From the NCBI GenBank assembly GCA_002698425.1, contig NZXU01000088.1:1-31970 (forward strand): a stretch of DNA of 31,970 nucleotides, written 5' to 3'. The notes beneath the pieces were generated by a model. That model made no database searches. It saw only the letters and a list, made by a program, of their open reading frames with translations, and was not told where the DNA came from. The DNA comes from Ahrensia sp. GTDB taxonomy: Bacteria > Pseudomonadota > Alphaproteobacteria > Rhizobiales > Rhizobiaceae. Numbering within the stretch: position 1 is the first letter of the stretch; every line of letters begins with the position of its first letter. Position numbers and translations under genes: made by a program. Positions 23,258-30,466 of the stretch are shown in pieces.

Positions 23258-23480
23258 ATCAGCAAGCGCGGCCAATGCGGTGTCGCAATTTATCCGACAT
23301 CCATGATGCCGGGTTCCGGGAGCGTCGCAGACATCACGCGCCTTGGAGCATACTGCCTTTTCCCTCGGCAGACGCGTCTCCTATACGACGCAGATCATCT
23401 GCCGAGGCCAGGTTTGATCGTACAAAAAACGCTTCTGCTCCCGGCGCGATAACGGCACCAGCTTCAGCCGGAATTATTTC
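23258..23480. other. Intergenic stretch with a long-armed inverted repeat
   Basis: There is no supported gene between the decarboxylase stop and the TRAP promoter. CTCGGCAGA (23364-23372) and TCTGCCGAG (23398-23406) form a perfect 9-bp inverted repeat with a 25-nt loop and no U-tract; it might be a weak transcript end for the upstream operon. Short open frames exist on both strands (about 55-70 codons) but lack ribosome sites or recognisable similarity. Confidence 0.4.
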
Positions 23481-23510
23481 TTGACATATCAACAATTGTT
23501 ATCTCAAAAT
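23481..23510 (+). promoter_or_regulatory. Putative promoter and operator of the TRAP operon
   Basis: TTGACA (23481-23486) and CAAAAT (23505-23510) with an 18-nt spacer look like a sigma-70-type promoter. The spacer holds the 10-bp palindrome AACAATTGTT (23491-23500). The TTGACATATCA sequence at 23481-23491 is repeated exactly in the divergent promoter at 28653-28663, suggesting a common regulator, perhaps the MarR protein encoded at 26517-26984. Confidence 0.55.
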
Positions 23511-23558
23511 AAGTGACATCATCAGACGATGCACCTGAAATGATCAAGGGAGGAACAA

Positions 23559-24632
23559 ATGCAGTCTACGAATTGGCGGAACTTTTCCGGTTTGCAGGAG
23601 CGAACGGGCGTCATCTCGCGCCGCAAAGTCACGTCGCTCTTTGCCGGCGCGGTTTGTGCGCTGGCGATGACGGCCGGGCAAGGGCAGGCGGCAGACGATG
23701 TCGCTACGCTGCGCGTGGCGAGTTTCATGCCTCCGCAAGGCTTCCTGAGCAGCGTGATCGTCGAGCCCTATCTCAAGAAGATCGAGGAAGACTCGCAGGG
23801 CACGCTCAAGGTCGATTTCTTTCCCGGAGGAACGCTCGGCCGTTCCCCGACCCAGCAGTTGAGCCTGGTTCAGGAAGGCACCGTTGACATGGCGGTGGTG
23901 TTGCCGGCCTACACGCCCGGCGCTTTCGAGGCTTACAACGTCACCCAGTTGCCCGGAGTTGCGGCGACCACCAAGCAGGCTTCCGTTGGCGCGTGGCGCG
24001 CTTACGAGGCCGACCTGTTGCCAGAGCCGGACGGCGTGAAGGTGATCGGTCTCGTGACGACCGCCTCGAACCTGTTGCACACGAAGACACCTGTCGGCGA
24101 CCTTGCAGCGCTCAAGGGCCAAAAAATCCGGGCCGCGGGCTCGATCCAGGTCAATGCGGTTGAAAAGCTTGGCGGCGCGGTCATCGGCAATATTGCCGGT
24201 CCGGAGATCGCCGAAGGCCTGAGCCGAAACCTGCTCGATGGAACGCTGATGGACTGGATCGGCATCAAGGAGTTTCGGGTCGATCGCACCGCGAAAAATC
24301 ACACGGAAGCCAATTTCGGCCGTCTCCTGATAATGCTGCCGATCAACAAGGCGAAGTTCGACAGCCTGCCGGAACCGGCAAAGGCATCGATTCTCAAGCA
24401 TGGCGGACTGGCGTTCGCAGAGTTTGGCGGCCAAGCGTTCGATGACGCGGTGGACGAGTTCCGCAGCGACTACATGTCGAAGTCGGACAACAAGACAATG
24501 ACATTCTCGGACGCCGACAAGGCTGTCGTCGATGCTGCTTTCAAAGAGGTTGTCTCCGAGTGGGTGGCCGAGGAAGACGGCAGGGACAAAGTTCTTGAAG
24601 CCTTCCGTGAAGGCGCCGCCGGCGTTCAGTAA
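23559..24632 (+). CDS. dctP: TRAP transporter solute-binding protein (DctP family)
   Basis: A 357-aa periplasmic receptor. The N-terminus has a twin-arginine stretch (ISRRKVTSLF, 19-28) before the hydrophobic core and a GQGQA-A cleavage site, so Tat export is possible. Family motifs are VDFFPGGTLG, LVQEGTVDMAVV and LKGQKIRAAG, in which R191 should be the carboxylate-binding arginine. AGGGAGGA lies just before the ATG. It heads the TRAP operon (receptor, small and large membrane subunits). Ligands of such systems are organic acids, sugar acids or hydroxy- and amino-acid derivatives; which one is not evident. Confidence 0.88.
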   Translation: MQSTNWRNFSGLQERTGVISRRKVTSLFAGAVCALAMTAGQGQAADDVATLRVASFMPPQGFLSSVIVEPYLKKIEEDSQGTLKVDFFPGGTLGRSPTQQLSLVQEGTVDMAVVLPAYTPGAFEAYNVTQLPGVAATTKQASVGAWRAYEADLLPEPDGVKVIGLVTTASNLLHTKTPVGDLAALKGQKIRAAGSIQVNAVEKLGGAVIGNIAGPEIAEGLSRNLLDGTLMDWIGIKEFRVDRTAKNHTEANFGRLLIMLPINKAKFDSLPEPAKASILKHGGLAFAEFGGQAFDDAVDEFRSDYMSKSDNKTMTFSDADKAVVDAAFKEVVSEWVAEEDGRDKVLEAFREGAAGVQ

Positions 24633-24645
24633 TCGCCCAGGGCCA

Positions 24646-24674
24646 CCGGGCGGCGCCAGAGAGACGCCGCCCGG
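24646..24674 (+). other. Intercistronic hairpin after TRAP binding-protein gene
   Basis: CCGGGCGGCG (24646-24655) and CGCCGCCCGG (24665-24674) make a perfect 10-bp, nearly all G-C stem with a 9-nt loop. It lies 13 nt after the dctP stop and only 11 nt before the dctQ start, so it may both protect dctP mRNA and hamper dctQ translation. Confidence 0.6.
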
Positions 24675-24685
24675 CGAGTGGAACC

Positions 24686-25186
24686 ATGACCCTCGAAGAT
24701 GAAGAAACCGCGCCGCTGAGCCGGCTTGCCATAGCCTTCGCCCTCGCCTCGATCGGCATAATGTTTGCCAATGTCGTGCTGGTGTCGATCGACGTTTTGA
24801 TGCGATGGCTGCTCAACGATCCCCAGTCATGGGTATCGGATATTGCCGAACTGACCTATCCCATCGCCATCGTCTGCTGCTTTCCCGTCGCCCTCGAAGG
24901 CGGAAGCATGATTTCGATCCGTGTCTTTGGAGCCGTACGCAGCGCGCGGCTGGGCTGGTTCCTCGACTGCCTGGGTCAGAGTGCTCTGACAGCCTTGCTG
25001 GGCCTGTTTGCGTGGAAGGTTTTCTGGCGCGCTCTCTCCGATTGGCAGACTGGCTTCGCGACACTGACACTTAAAATCCCCACCGGGCCGACCTGGATAT
25101 TGGTCTCGATCCTTCTGGCCGTTTCAATGCTCTTTCAGCTTCGGCGGACGTGGCTGATCATCATCGGGCGCGTTTCCAATGTTTGA
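24686..25186 (+). CDS. dctQ: TRAP transporter small membrane subunit (DctQ)
   Basis: A 166-aa membrane protein with four hydrophobic helices, the family motif WVSDIAELTYPIAI in the second segment, the GGSMISIRVFG loop and a conserved GPTWI near helix 4. Size and topology match DctQ. It overlaps the large-subunit start by 8 nt, indicating coupled translation. Confidence 0.87.
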   Translation: MTLEDEETAPLSRLAIAFALASIGIMFANVVLVSIDVLMRWLLNDPQSWVSDIAELTYPIAIVCCFPVALEGGSMISIRVFGAVRSARLGWFLDCLGQSALTALLGLFAWKVFWRALSDWQTGFATLTLKIPTGPTWILVSILLAVSMLFQLRRTWLIIIGRVSNV

Positions 25187-26483
25187 AAGTCCCATCCTGC
25201 TGCTCCTGTTCGGCGTGGCGATCATGATCGGCCTGATAGGGCTGCATTTCCCTGTCGGCGTTTCGATGGCGGTCACCGGGCTCGTGATGTTTGCCCTGCA
25301 GGTGGATATCCAGGCCGCATTCGGCACCATTTCGGCCGAAGTCGTAGCGGCCTTTACAAGCCGGGATCTTGTGACCATCCCGCTGTTTCTTCTAATGGGA
25401 AGCCTGGCCGCCCGGGCGGGTATTGCGTCGGACATATACAATCTCGCTAGCGCCTGGATCGGCCACTTGCGCGGCGGCCTTGCCATGGGAACCGTGGTTG
25501 GCTGCGGGGGCTTCGGAGCGTTGTGCGGTTCGTCGGTTGCGACCGCCGCAACGATGGGACGGGTCGCGCTGCCGGAGATGCGCGCGCGCGGCTATGCGCC
25601 GGAACTCGGGGTCGGTTCGATTGCCAGCGGCGGAACGCTCGGCATCCTCATACCGCCGTCGATCGTGATGGTCATCTATGCCGTGCTGACCGAGCAATTC
25701 GTGCTCGACCTCTTCATGGCGGGCATCATCCCGGGCCTTCTCGCAATCTTCCTGTATTGCGCGGCTATCTTCATTGTTACGCGGCTGAGGCCCGAGGCGG
25801 GACCAGCCTTTGCGCCTCAGCCCTGGAGCATGCGCTTTCGGGCCGTCCTCGGCGCATGGCGTGCTGTGGTCGTCATCTTCCTTGTCATCGGCGGGCTCTA
25901 TTCGGGCGTTTTCACCGTGGTCGAGGCCGCGTCGGTAGGCGTCGGCATCACAGCATTGTTCTTCCTTGCCCATTTCCGCAGTTCCGAGTGGATGTCGCAA
26001 CTGCGCGAGGTCGCGGTCGAGGTGGGGCAGAGCACGGCGATGATCTTCCTGATGGTCATCGGTGCGAACCTGTTCAGCTATTTCCTGACCCTTACTCAGG
26101 CGCCGCAGGAGTTGATCACGATCGTCGAGGAAGCCAATCTCAGCCCCTATGTCGTCATCGCCATACTGATGCTGATGTATCTGTTTCTCGGGGCCGTTTT
26201 CGACGCGATCGCGGCGATGATCCTGACCACCCCTTTCGTCTACCCGCTGATCGTCGGGCTCGGCTTCGATCCGATCTGGTGGGGCGTCGTCCTCGTTATG
26301 GTGATCGAGATCGGCATGATCTCTCCTCCGATCGGAATGAACGTCTTCGTCCTCAATGGGGTGGCGCGAGACATTCCGCTGCGCACGATCTATAGGGGGA
26401 TCATGCCCTTCCTCTGCGCGGATGTCGTCCGCCTGATCATCATCATCGCCTTCCCGGCTCTGGCGCTGATGCTTCTCCCATAA
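25179..26483 (+). CDS. dctM: TRAP transporter large membrane subunit (DctM)
   Basis: A 434-aa protein with about twelve membrane segments, the transport channel of the TRAP system. Signature regions are the HFPVGVSMAVTG start, the GFGALCGSSVATAATMG block, ASGGTLGILIPPSIVMVIYA, and EIGMISPPIGMNVFVLNG near the end. Length is normal. It is convergent with the marR gene, with a 33-nt gap containing an inverted repeat. Confidence 0.95.
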   Translation: MFESPILLLLFGVAIMIGLIGLHFPVGVSMAVTGLVMFALQVDIQAAFGTISAEVVAAFTSRDLVTIPLFLLMGSLAARAGIASDIYNLASAWIGHLRGGLAMGTVVGCGGFGALCGSSVATAATMGRVALPEMRARGYAPELGVGSIASGGTLGILIPPSIVMVIYAVLTEQFVLDLFMAGIIPGLLAIFLYCAAIFIVTRLRPEAGPAFAPQPWSMRFRAVLGAWRAVVVIFLVIGGLYSGVFTVVEAASVGVGITALFFLAHFRSSEWMSQLREVAVEVGQSTAMIFLMVIGANLFSYFLTLTQAPQELITIVEEANLSPYVVIAILMLMYLFLGAVFDAIAAMILTTPFVYPLIVGLGFDPIWWGVVLVMVIEIGMISPPIGMNVFVLNGVARDIPLRTIYRGIMPFLCADVVRLIIIIAFPALALMLLP

Positions 26484-26524
26484 GAGCGTGAAAGGATGGA
26501 GAAAGCCGGAAAAGCCTCACGCTC
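26484..26524. terminator. Inverted repeat between convergent dctM and marR
   Basis: GAGCGTGA (26484-26491) begins immediately after the dctM stop and pairs with TCACGCTC (26517-26524), which contains the marR stop codon. The loop is 25 nt and no clear U-run follows. It may be a shared transcript end for the two convergent operons. Confidence 0.4.
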
Positions 26525-26984
26525 GGTCTTCGGAACCATCCTTGTCAATCTCTGTGCTCATCTGCTCAACATTGCGCAGGATTCGTCCGAGAATCTTGTT
26601 CAGCTTTTCGACATCTTCCGCCGACAGCCCGTCAATGATCCGGGCGGCGCGCATTGCGCCTGCCTCGCGCAGCTTGCCGCAGAGATCATGTCCCTTCGGC
26701 GTCAGCCGGGCGATAGTTGCCCGGCCGCGGCTGCTGGTCATTTCCAAGGTTACGAACTCGCGGTCCTTCAGCGTTTTGAGAGCACGGCTTGCGGCAGCCG
26801 TGTCGATGTCTGCTGCGATGGCCGCGTCGCCGACTGTTAGCTTCTCTGCGCGGCCAAGTGCCAGCAAGAGCCGCCACTCCTGCACCCCGACGCCGAAATG
26901 GCTGCGGTAGAACGCCGATGCGGAGCGGTTGAGGCGGTTGGCCACGCCCGTCATGCGGAACGTGACGCCGCTGTCGATCAGCAT
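26517..26984 (-). CDS. MarR-family transcriptional regulator
   Basis: A 155-aa winged-helix regulator with dimerisation helices at both ends, a helix-turn-helix at about 48-75 (LTVGDAAIAADIDTAAASRA) and a basic wing (SSRGRATIARLTPKG, 84-98). The ATG at 26984 is preferred to one at 27062 because GAGGAAGG lies 7 nt upstream, while the earlier codon has no ribosome site and adds 26 residues without family similarity. It is last in a minus-strand operon with a dienelactone-hydrolase-like enzyme and an SDR. MarR proteins usually repress their own operon and neighbours and respond to small acids; the dyad at 28649-28683 is the natural target. Confidence 0.87.
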   Translation of the reverse strand: MLIDSGVTFRMTGVANRLNRSASAFYRSHFGVGVQEWRLLLALGRAEKLTVGDAAIAADIDTAAASRALKTLKDREFVTLEMTSSRGRATIARLTPKGHDLCGKLREAGAMRAARIIDGLSAEDVEKLNKILGRILRNVEQMSTEIDKDGSEDRA

Positions 26985-27071
26985 CGGCAGGCCTTCCTCG
27001 GATGTTGCGTCGGTTTGATCCAATAATTGCCCTTTCCGCTGCGCAGCTATCCCAATGGTCATCAAGCTTTG

Positions 27072-27746
27072 TCAGGCTTTCGATGCCCTGTCGATCATTT
27101 CCATAGTTCTTTCCCAGGCCAGATCGGCAGATTTCGGCTCGTATGCTTGCCGTGCATCGCAGTTGAAACCATGACCCGCCGGGTAGACATATATTGGCAA
27201 GTCCGGTTGCGCGTGGCGCACCGTCTCGACATTCTCCGGCGGAATGGTGGGGTCGTTCGCACCGTAGTGCAGGACCACCGGGCACAGTGGTGCCTTGTCC
27301 GCGTAATCGGCGATGAGACCGCCATAGTAGCATGCTGCGGAGGCGATACCTGATGGACGCGTCGCCATTTTGTAGGCGAGCGAGCCGCCCAGGCAGAAGC
27401 CTATGATGCTCACCATGCCGTGCGGACGCAGCGCCTCGATTGCGGCCGTGATATCATCGACGGCCTTGTCGAAGTCGAAACCCTGCAGGAGTTCCATACC
27501 CTTCTTGACGTCGTCGGGGGCGTATCCCGCCTCGTATCCCTGCGACAGCCGGTCGAACAGAGCGGGCGCTGCGGCGACATAGCCGTCCGCAGCCAGTCGG
27601 TCGCAAACCGACCGAATGTGTGCGTTGACGCCGAAGATTTCCTGCAGGACGACCACCGCACCCTTCGCCTTTCCTTCTGGCCGGGCGAGATAGATTCGCA
27701 GCTTGTGGCCGTCGACCGCGACCGCGTCGGTCCATTGTCCGCTCAT
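27072..27746 (-). CDS. Dienelactone hydrolase family protein
   Basis: A 224-aa alpha/beta hydrolase. The dienelactone-hydrolase triad is visible: Cys118 in GFCLGG, Asp165 in GANDPTIP and His192 in AGHGFN, plus Glu36 in LQEIFG, which activates the cysteine in the characterised enzyme. It should hydrolyse a lactone or enol-lactone in the cytosol. The ATG at 27746 has an AAGGAA ribosome site. It lies 24 nt after the SDR gene and ahead of marR in one operon. No chlorocatechol or other ring-cleavage gene is nearby, so the substrate is more likely an aliphatic lactone made from the substrate of this cluster. Confidence 0.88.
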   Translation of the reverse strand: MSGQWTDAVAVDGHKLRIYLARPEGKAKGAVVVLQEIFGVNAHIRSVCDRLAADGYVAAAPALFDRLSQGYEAGYAPDDVKKGMELLQGFDFDKAVDDITAAIEALRPHGMVSIIGFCLGGSLAYKMATRPSGIASAACYYGGLIADYADKAPLCPVVLHYGANDPTIPPENVETVRHAQPDLPIYVYPAGHGFNCDARQAYEPKSADLAWERTMEMIDRASKA

Positions 27747-27770
27747 GTTCGGTTTCCTTTCGCGATATGA

Positions 27771-28613
27771 TCAGCGCGGCATTGCGCCGGCCGGCAGGTC
27801 TGGGCCCAGTGCGACGCCTGCGTCGATTAGCAGTTCCGCACCGGTCATGTGGAGAGAGGCCGGAGACGCGAGGTAGAGCGCCGCGCCATAGAGATCTTCG
27901 GGCGTTGCGACGCGGCCGAGCGGTGCGGCCAGTTCGAACGGTCCCCGGGCCGACGGATCCTTCAGCCTGCCGCCGCCGATATTGGTGACGACCGGGCCGG
28001 GCGAGATCGCGTTGACGCGAATATTGTAAGCCGCCAGCTCGCGCGCGGCCTGCTTCACGAGCATCTTGACCGCGCCCTTGGAAACCACATAGGCGGCGCC
28101 GACCATCAATTCGGTGGCGGAGGCCGAGACCGAACTGGTCACGATGATCCGCCCGCCTCCGGCCGCCTTCATGTGGGGCAGGCAGGCCTGGATAGATTTG
28201 AAGGTTGCCCCGACATTGACGTCGAGCACGGCGTCGAGGACGTCATTATCGATGTTTTCGAACATGCGTTCGGCCGGCCGTTCGCCCGTTGCTGTGACGA
28301 AACCCGGACCGCCGCTGATCCCGACATTGGCGAACAGGACATCGATTCTTCCGAAGGCCTCCGCGACCCGCTTCATGGCGTCTTCGAGCGCCTGCCGGTT
28401 GGTCGCGTCCAGTTCCTCGGTCAGGATCTCAGCGCCATATTTGCTCAATTGCTGCGCGGCTTTCTCCAGCCCGGCTGCATCGCGATCGAGCAGGGCGACG
28501 CGGGCGCCATTCGCAGCCATGACGTCCGCGTAGCCAAGGCCAATCCCGCTGGCTGCGCCTGTAATGACGACAGCGAGGCCGCTGACGTCGAAAAGTTCCT
28601 TCACGTATTTCAA
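27771..28613 (-). CDS. Short-chain dehydrogenase/reductase of the TRAP-linked cluster
   Basis: A 280-aa SDR (counted from TTG) with TGAASGIG (18-25), D43 after beta-2 (NAD preference), an ANVGISG motif replacing the usual NNAG, and a Ser...Tyr-x-x-x-Lys catalytic set in SSVSASATE...AAYVVSKGA. Start choice: TTG at 28613 follows GGAGGA by 5 nt; a GTG at 28607 is a possible alternative, and a TTG at 28649 would lie within the promoter dyad. It is first in the minus-strand operon and divergent from the IlvD-type dehydratase. It probably oxidises a hydroxyl of the TRAP substrate; details unknown. Confidence 0.82.
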   Translation of the reverse strand: MKYVKELFDVSGLAVVITGAASGIGLGYADVMAANGARVALLDRDAAGLEKAAQQLSKYGAEILTEELDATNRQALEDAMKRVAEAFGRIDVLFANVGISGGPGFVTATGERPAERMFENIDNDVLDAVLDVNVGATFKSIQACLPHMKAAGGGRIIVTSSVSASATELMVGAAYVVSKGAVKMLVKQAARELAAYNIRVNAISPGPVVTNIGGGRLKDPSARGPFELAAPLGRVATPEDLYGAALYLASPASLHMTGAELLIDAGVALGPDLPAGAMPR

Positions 28614-28648
28614 GGCGCTCCTCCAGGGATATGTAATTTTCGTTCTCA

Positions 28649-28683
28649 ATTATTGACATATCATAAAATGTGCAGTCAATAAT
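28649..28683. promoter_or_regulatory. 35-bp dyad with overlapping divergent promoters (SDR operon / dehydratase operon)
   Basis: ATTATTGAC (28649-28657) and GTCAATAAT (28675-28683) form a perfect 9-bp inverted repeat with a 17-nt spacer. Each arm supplies a -35-like TTGAC for one direction and a -10-like TCAATA or AATAAT for the other, at 17-19 nt spacing. Divergent polymerases would thus compete for the same DNA face. TTGACATATCA (28653-28663) also occurs at the TRAP promoter. The MarR product of the minus-strand operon is the likeliest ligand. Confidence 0.55.
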
Positions 28684-28729
28684 ATTCCATCCGATTCGGA
28701 CCAGCCCGGCCGGGGCAGAGGAGCTTTGT

Positions 28730-30421
28730 GTGCAAGCGAAAAAGAATGAAATCAGCCTGAGAAGCAATTTCGGGATCGGAACGTCGTTTTGGGCCGTCCG
28801 TCGCGCCCAGTGGCGCGCCATGGGGATTTCCGACGATGATATGCGCAAACCCAAGATCGCGGTGATCAATACGTCGTCTGAGCTGGCAATTTGCTTCAAC
28901 CATCTCGATGGCGTCGCCAAGGTCGTCAAGGACGCGGTTCGTGCCGCCGGGGGATTGCCATTCGAGGTGCGGACCGCGGCGCCGAGCGATTTCATTCACA
29001 GCGCCGGCAATGCCGGCAAATATATCCTGCCGTCCCGCGACCTCATCACGAACGACATTGAGGTCCAGATCGAAGGCGCGCAGCTGGACGGCATGGTCTG
29101 CCTTGCTTCCTGCGACAAGACCGCGCCGGGCCAACTCATGGCAGCGGCTCGGTTGAATATTCCGACCATTTTCGTGATCTGCGGCTACCAGCGTTCCGGC
29201 GAAGTCGACAATGAGCATGTCGACATCGAGGACGTCTTCCTCGGCGCCGGACATCATACCATGGGCGCGATTACGCTCGAACGATTGACGGCCATGAGCG
29301 AAAACGCCATCCGCTCTTCCGGCGTCTGTTCCGGAATGGGTACCGCGAATTCGATGCACACCGTCTGCGAGGCCCTTGGCATGACGTTGCCGGGCCACGC
29401 GCCGGTTCGTGCCGATAGTCAAAAGATGTTGGATAATGCCGCGGCAGCCGGCGCGCGCATCGTCGATATGGTTTGGGAAGATCTGCGTCCCCGCTCGATT
29501 CTCACCGAGGCGGCTTTCGAGAATGCAGTCCGGGCGGTTTTCGCCGTCAGCGGTTCCATTAATACCGTCAAGCATTTGCAGGCGGTCGCAGAGGAGGCGC
29601 AGTCCGGAATCGATGTCTACGGCCTCTACGAAAAACTGATGGACGAGACGCCGGTGCTTGTCGCCGTCCGGCCGAACGGCAACTCCACCATCGAGGAGTT
29701 CGAGGATGGAGGCGGTGCGCGCGCGATTTTGAAGCAGATGGAGGGTTTGGCCCGTCATGACGCCCGGACCGTGTCCGGTCAGACGCTCGGCGACATACTT
29801 GCGGGCTACCGGCCGCCCAACGATACCGTGCGTCCCGCATCGGATCCGCTTTCCGACAAGCCGCCCATCGTCATCGTGCGCGGCAATCTTGCGCCCGAGG
29901 GCGCCATCATCAAGCTCGGCCTGCGCTACGACCGAAATCTGAAAATGACGGGGCTGGCGGTGATCTATGACAATCCCGTCTCTGCCATCGAAGGGCTGCA
30001 AAAGGGGGAGATCAAGGCCGGCGACATCGTCGTCCTGCGTGGTCTCGGCGTGCGGGGCGGCCCGGGCATGGGCATGGCGTCGCGCGTCGTCTTTGCCATC
30101 GAGGGGGCGGGCCTGGGCGACAGCGTCTCGGTGATCACCGACGGCCAGCTGTCTGGCCTGGTCAACAAGGGCCTCGTTGTCGGTGAGGTCGCTCCCGAAG
30201 CATTCGGCGGCGGGCCACTCGGTTTGGTGCGCAGCGGCGACACTATAACCATCGATGTGCTGGCACGCCGGGTCGACGTGGATTTGAGCGATGAGGAATG
30301 GGAGGCCCGCCGCGCGGCGTTGCCTCCTGTCGGACGGTCCGGCCAGCGCGGTTGGCTGTCGATCTATGAAAACGAGGTGGAGCCCCTGTCGCGCGGAGCC
30401 ACGCTCCTGCGCGGCCTTTGA
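28730..30421 (+). CDS. IlvD/Edd-family dehydratase (sugar-acid or dihydroxy-acid dehydratase)
   Basis: A 563-aa iron-sulfur dehydratase. The three cluster cysteines are visible at C55 (AICFNH), C128 (SCDK, with the metal-binding Asp129-Lys130) and C200 (GVCSGMGTANSMH). The C-terminal domain has RGNLAPEGAIIK, GLGVRGGPGMGMAS and ITDGQLSG, conserved in the family. It converts a 2,3-dihydroxy acid to a 2-keto-3-deoxy acid. The GTG at 28730 is chosen because GAGGAG lies 6 nt upstream; the longer open frame would start inside the promoter dyad. Branched-chain amino-acid synthesis is unlikely given the catabolic context and the sugar-dehydratase-like N-terminus. It is divergent from the SDR and upstream of a FAD oxidoreductase and aconitase X. 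Confidence 0.87.
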   Translation: MQAKKNEISLRSNFGIGTSFWAVRRAQWRAMGISDDDMRKPKIAVINTSSELAICFNHLDGVAKVVKDAVRAAGGLPFEVRTAAPSDFIHSAGNAGKYILPSRDLITNDIEVQIEGAQLDGMVCLASCDKTAPGQLMAAARLNIPTIFVICGYQRSGEVDNEHVDIEDVFLGAGHHTMGAITLERLTAMSENAIRSSGVCSGMGTANSMHTVCEALGMTLPGHAPVRADSQKMLDNAAAAGARIVDMVWEDLRPRSILTEAAFENAVRAVFAVSGSINTVKHLQAVAEEAQSGIDVYGLYEKLMDETPVLVAVRPNGNSTIEEFEDGGGARAILKQMEGLARHDARTVSGQTLGDILAGYRPPNDTVRPASDPLSDKPPIVIVRGNLAPEGAIIKLGLRYDRNLKMTGLAVIYDNPVSAIEGLQKGEIKAGDIVVLRGLGVRGGPGMGMASRVVFAIEGAGLGDSVSVITDGQLSGLVNKGLVVGEVAPEAFGGGPLGLVRSGDTITIDVLARRVDVDLSDEEWEARRAALPPVGRSGQRGWLSIYENEVEPLSRGATLLRGL

Positions 30422-30466
30422 GGCGGTGGCCGGGGTTGAATACAGTCATTTCAGGCGGAGGTGAGT

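Noticed and set aside
28730..30421. Biosynthetic dihydroxy-acid dehydratase (IlvD) for valine/isoleucine
   Set aside because: The divergent MarR/SDR/hydrolase operon, downstream FAD enzyme and AcnX indicate catabolism; the family includes many sugar-acid dehydratases.
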